The notes beneath the pieces are model-generated. The model made no database searches. It was not told where the DNA came from and saw only the letters and a program-made list of their open reading frames with translations. Below, piece after piece: positions 5,909 to 8,197 of a stretch of 8,197 nt of DNA (its first letter is position 1; each line of letters begins with the position of its first letter). The stretch is from DATEAV01 sp964575425 (lineage in GTDB: Bacteria > Chloroflexota > Anaerolineae > Anaerolineales > E44-bin32), in assembly GCA_964575425.1 (NCBI GenBank), contig CAZNRD010000079.1, forward strand, positions 1-8,197. The letters run 5' to 3'. The translations under genes were made by a program, and so were the position numbers.

Positions 5909-7357
5909 TCAGCCGCGGATTCCTGGCCGGACGTGGGTCAGGCTGAGGCTGGAGAACAGGAAGAGCGCGCCGTAGATGGAAAACAGGAGCACGTAACCCA
6001 ACCCCGGGATCTGCGGCACGTGGACGGTGAAGAAGTCGGCGATCGGCCCACCGATATACGCCCCCACCGCTCCCGCTCCGGCTCCTGCCAGGTTTGACAG
6101 GCCGAGGTAGCGTCCGGCCTCGGCTCTAGGGACGAGGGCTGTTCCCAGCGCCCAGTTCGACGTGAAGAACAGGCCGGCCGCCAGGCCGATCAGGCAGCCG
6201 CCGATGTAGATGATGGTCAGGCTTGTGGTGAGCAGGATGATCAGAGTGCCTGTAGCGGCGACCAGGCCGCTGACCGCCACAAGGCGCCTGGCGCCGAAGC
6301 GATCCGAGAGCCAGCCGCTGGGCAGCGCCGAGAGCAGGATGAAGATGCCGACGACCATCATCAGCCGGCTGGCGGGACCTGCTGCCTGCTCCTGCGCGTA
6401 CCCGAGGCGACCCTGCAAGAAGTAGACGGCGAAGCCGGAGAGGTTCGTCGTGCCCACCAGGAAAGCCAGGCGGTTCACGACCCACCACGGGAACGAAGGG
6501 TTCTCCGTGGCGGCTGTTCCCAGACTGACGCGCAGGCTGGCCCAGACGCCCAGGCCAATGGCCAGGAGCATGGCCGCCAAACCCATGGCGCCACCGGCGA
6601 AAACCATGGTCTCCACTGAGCCCAGCGATGCCAGGAGTCCACTGAGCATCTGCACAACCTTCCCCATCCCCAGGATGACGAGAGTGAAGAGGCCGGTCAT
6701 CACGAGCAGGCGAAGGAAAGGAGACCAGTCCAGCGAGGGCGGCGTTTCGCTCAGCGGCTTCTCGGGGACGAACAGCGTCACCAGCATCACAACCGTCAGC
6801 ACACCCATGGCGACAAGCAGGCCGCCCCAAAGGTTGCCCTTTGCGATGAGCGGGCCGACGACGAAGCCGGTGAGGATCACCGGCAAGGGGATTTCGAGGA
6901 CGGCCTTGATGCCAGAGAACTGTCCGCGCTGCGACTCCGGCACCAGGTCCGGGATCAAGCCCTGCTCGGCGGCATGGGCGGCGTTGGACGATGCCTGCAG
7001 CAGGATGGCCATCACCAGCAGGAACCAGTAGCCGGTCATCCCGGCCAGGCCAGCGGAAAACCCGATGGCCGTGATGAAAACGAGGTCGGCCAGAGTCCCA
7101 CCGAGGATAAAGGGGCGGCGGCGTCCCCAGCGGCTCATGCTGCGATCGGACAGCATCCCCCAGAAAGCTTGCATCAGCACAGCCACCATCAACGACCACA
7201 GCCGCAGCGTGCCGAAGAACGTTCCTTTCGTCTCCTCCCCTACGAAGCCCTGAACCAGCAGGGGGAAGACCAGGCCGCAGGTTTGTGAGAGGGTGGTCAG
7301 GCCCAGCCAGTAGATATTGATGGTGATGCGGTCGTGCCAGCGCAGGGCTCGTATCAT
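5909..7357 (-). CDS. MFS transporter, 12 transmembrane helices, 482 aa
   Basis: This is an integral membrane secondary transporter of the major facilitator superfamily. Twelve hydrophobic segments run through the protein in two halves with a long central loop near residues 198-212. The helix 2-3 loop carries motif A as G-M-L-S-D-R-S-M-S-R-W-G-R-R-R-P (67-82), and the second half repeats it as G-W-L-S-D-R-F-G-A-R-R (348-358). The first form, with S-x-S-R-W-G-R-R-R-P, recalls sugar-type carriers related to the SLC45/GPH groups. The stretch G-L-I-P-D-L-V-P-E-S-Q-R-G (133-145) also occurs in that group. The substrate cannot be read from the sequence; a sugar or other small solute driven by an ion gradient is likely. 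The ATG overlaps the stop of the preceding gene as ATGA, so translation is probably coupled. No strong ribosome site of its own is seen. Confidence 0.95.
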   Translation of the reverse strand: MIRALRWHDRITINIYWLGLTTLSQTCGLVFPLLVQGFVGEETKGTFFGTLRLWSLMVAVLMQAFWGMLSDRSMSRWGRRRPFILGGTLADLVFITAIGFSAGLAGMTGYWFLLVMAILLQASSNAAHAAEQGLIPDLVPESQRGQFSGIKAVLEIPLPVILTGFVVGPLIAKGNLWGGLLVAMGVLTVVMLVTLFVPEKPLSETPPSLDWSPFLRLLVMTGLFTLVILGMGKVVQMLSGLLASLGSVETMVFAGGAMGLAAMLLAIGLGVWASLRVSLGTAATENPSFPWWVVNRLAFLVGTTNLSGFAVYFLQGRLGYAQEQAAGPASRLMMVVGIFILLSALPSGWLSDRFGARRLVAVSGLVAATGTLIILLTTSLTIIYIGGCLIGLAAGLFFTSNWALGTALVPRAEAGRYLGLSNLAGAGAGAVGAYIGGPIADFFTVHVPQIPGLGYVLLFSIYGALFLFSSLSLTHVRPGIRG

Positions 7358-7839
7358 GGAGGCTCATCCCTGGTCGGAGAGGGGCGGACCGAGTTGATGA
7401 CGCGCTCGACCTCGGCCCGCAGCGCATCGGTGCGTTCCATCGCCTGGCGCAGGATCTGCTCGGCCTGGGCGTCTTCCGGGGGACGGCTCTCCCAGGCTCG
7501 CTCCAGGGCGGCTTCGAGCTGGTGCAGGCTGTGGGCAAGGCCGTCGAGCACGGCGTCGAGGGTGACCGCGCGGCTTGCCAGCTTCACGCTTGGCCCGCTG
7601 AACAGGCCCAGCGCTCGCAGCGCCTGGCGTGATTCCTCCGGCGTCATGCTGGGCAGAACAGGGCCCTGGGTGAACTCGAAGCGGCCATCGGACTCCAGCA
7701 GGCGCTGGAGGTCATCCGGCGTGGCATCGGCCAGCAGTCCCTCCTGGCGCAGCCTTCCCCAGAGTTCATCGACCGCCAGGTACAGAGCCGGCTCGGTCCC
7801 CAGGAGTTCGACCGCGCGCCTCAGGACAGGGTCATCCAC
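7354..7839 (-). CDS. Unknown helical protein, possible winged-helix N-terminus, coupled to MFS transporter, 161 aa
   Basis: The GTG at 7839 is used, with GAGG 6 bases upstream. An overlapping ATG at 7835 is in another frame. Residues 1-58 alternate helices and end D-D-L-Q-R-L-L-E-S-D-G-R-F-E-F-T, the pattern of a small winged-helix fold in which a helix is followed by a short strand. Residues about 95-152 are a long amphipathic, Glu/Ala/Leu/Arg-rich helix likely to form a coiled coil. No enzyme motif, signal or membrane segment is visible. Its stop overlaps the transporter start by four bases (ATGA), so the two are made together. A regulator or cytoplasmic partner of the transporter is a reasonable guess, supported by the inverted repeat in its own promoter, but I recognise no named family. 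Confidence 0.8.
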   Translation of the reverse strand: MDDPVLRRAVELLGTEPALYLAVDELWGRLRQEGLLADATPDDLQRLLESDGRFEFTQGPVLPSMTPEESRQALRALGLFSGPSVKLASRAVTLDAVLDGLAHSLHQLEAALERAWESRPPEDAQAEQILRQAMERTDALRAEVERVINSVRPSPTRDEPP

Positions 7840-7855
7840 CGGCAGCCTCGGGGGG

Positions 7856-7885
7856 AGTATAGACTCGGCTCGATGGCCGAGTCAA
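7856..7885 (-). promoter_or_regulatory. Promoter with operator-like inverted repeat, drives 161-aa gene and transporter
   Basis: On the minus strand TTGACT (7885-7880) and TATACT (7861-7856) are 18 bases apart. The spacer contains GACTCGGC-N6-GCCGAGTC (7862-7883), a perfect 8-bp inverted repeat that also overlaps the -35. A protein bound there would block polymerase. The predicted start of transcription falls only about 10 bases before the GTG, so the leader would be very short. Confidence 0.6.
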
Positions 7886-8197
7886 CGCGCGCTCACTGAG
7901 GGTGTTGAAGAAAATCAGCCGCGGCTGCCGACTCCATGCCGGTCAAGCTGCGCGTGCAATGACAAGCGGCCTCCGCCTCACCCCCCGCCCCCTCTCCGCC
8001 TGCAGGCGCGGCTGCTCTCCCAGGGCTCAATGGCGGAGAGGGGGTGCGTTCTTGCGGGAGGTGGGGGAGCTTGGCTCCCCCACCTCCCGATCCCCTTCCT
8101 CCCCTCCCCCTGGGCTCGGAGCGATGGGGCGTGGGGCCCATTGGCGCCCAGGGGGAGATAGGGATGAGAAGGCCGGCTCCTCCGAAGACGTGCTCCA
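7886..8197. other. Intergenic right edge, no gene
   Basis: Past the promoter I see no supported coding frame on either strand. The DNA is strongly C/G-biased, with polypyrimidine runs, and is dominated by the palindromic block at 7988-8157. Confidence 0.6.
7988..8157. repeat. Compound palindromic intergenic element with three perfect hairpins
   Basis: Three perfect inverted repeats lie in succession: 13-bp arms at 7988-8000 and 8032-8044 (CCCCCTCTCCGCC), 16-bp arms at 8055-8070 and 8074-8089 with a 3-base loop (CGGGAGGTGGGGGAGC), and 12-bp arms at 8104-8115 and 8146-8157 (CTCCCCCTGGGC). The CACCCCC...CCCCCTCTCC style recalls dispersed extragenic palindromes common in Chloroflexota and some Planctomycetes genomes, by memory only. 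No T-run follows any stem. It may be a REP-like or non-autonomous element, or a bidirectional transcription barrier. Confidence 0.7.

Noticed and set aside
6450..7031. Plus-strand 193-codon frame
   Set aside because: It is antisense to the MFS transporter, whose motifs and helices are unambiguous.
7899..7915. GGGTGTTGAAGAAAA, resembling the ends of some insertion sequences
   Set aside because: No matching inverted end or transposase fragment in the window; too short to support a mobile element.

Overview
The window is GC-rich DNA from a free-living bacterium. The best guess is a Chloroflexota member of the Anaerolineae type. That rests on the Thr/Pro-rich secreted lamin-tail-domain protein, the stand-alone PspC protein, the short EF-Tu-like beta-barrel protein and the C-rich palindromic intergenic DNA. 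It is an inference from style; no marker gene is present.

Left part, plus strand (1-3145), accessory in character. It opens with the 3' end of a gene (2-637) encoding a charged helical region, a run of nine alanines, a short conserved module and a hydrophobic C-terminus. A 99-aa predicted three-helix membrane protein follows (699-998). Then come about 1.2 kb with no convincing gene (999-2200). This stretch holds a second copy of the Ala-run/K-D-K/E-W/R-F module (1288-1365) leading into a different, poorly coding tail. It also holds a clear minus-strand intrinsic terminator (1611-1650) that no gene accounts for, and several small hairpins. A short possible secreted peptide (2201-2467) and a 16-cysteine zinc-ribbon protein (2498-3145) close this part.

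Right part, minus strand (3237-7839), ordinary chromosome. In transcription order it holds: a 161-aa helical protein with a possible winged-helix N-terminus (7839-7354); a 12-helix MFS transporter (7357-5909) joined to it by an ATGA overlap; a stand-alone EF-Tu domain-2-like protein (5803-5540) with its own promoter; a secreted protein with three lamin tail domains (5460-3547) behind a near-consensus promoter; and a small PspC membrane protein (3455-3237). The zinc-ribbon and PspC genes converge on a 91-bp gap.

Right edge (7840-8197). It has no gene. It holds a promoter whose spacer contains an inverted repeat, driving the 161-aa gene and the transporter, and then a 170-bp block with three perfect inverted repeats of 12-16 bp that looks like a dispersed palindromic repeat.

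The most original reading of the left part is a cassette-like locus: a shared Ala-rich junction followed by unlike tails, with a small membrane protein after the intact copy. This resembles polymorphic-toxin organisation, but it is a hypothesis. No toxin domain is recognised with confidence.
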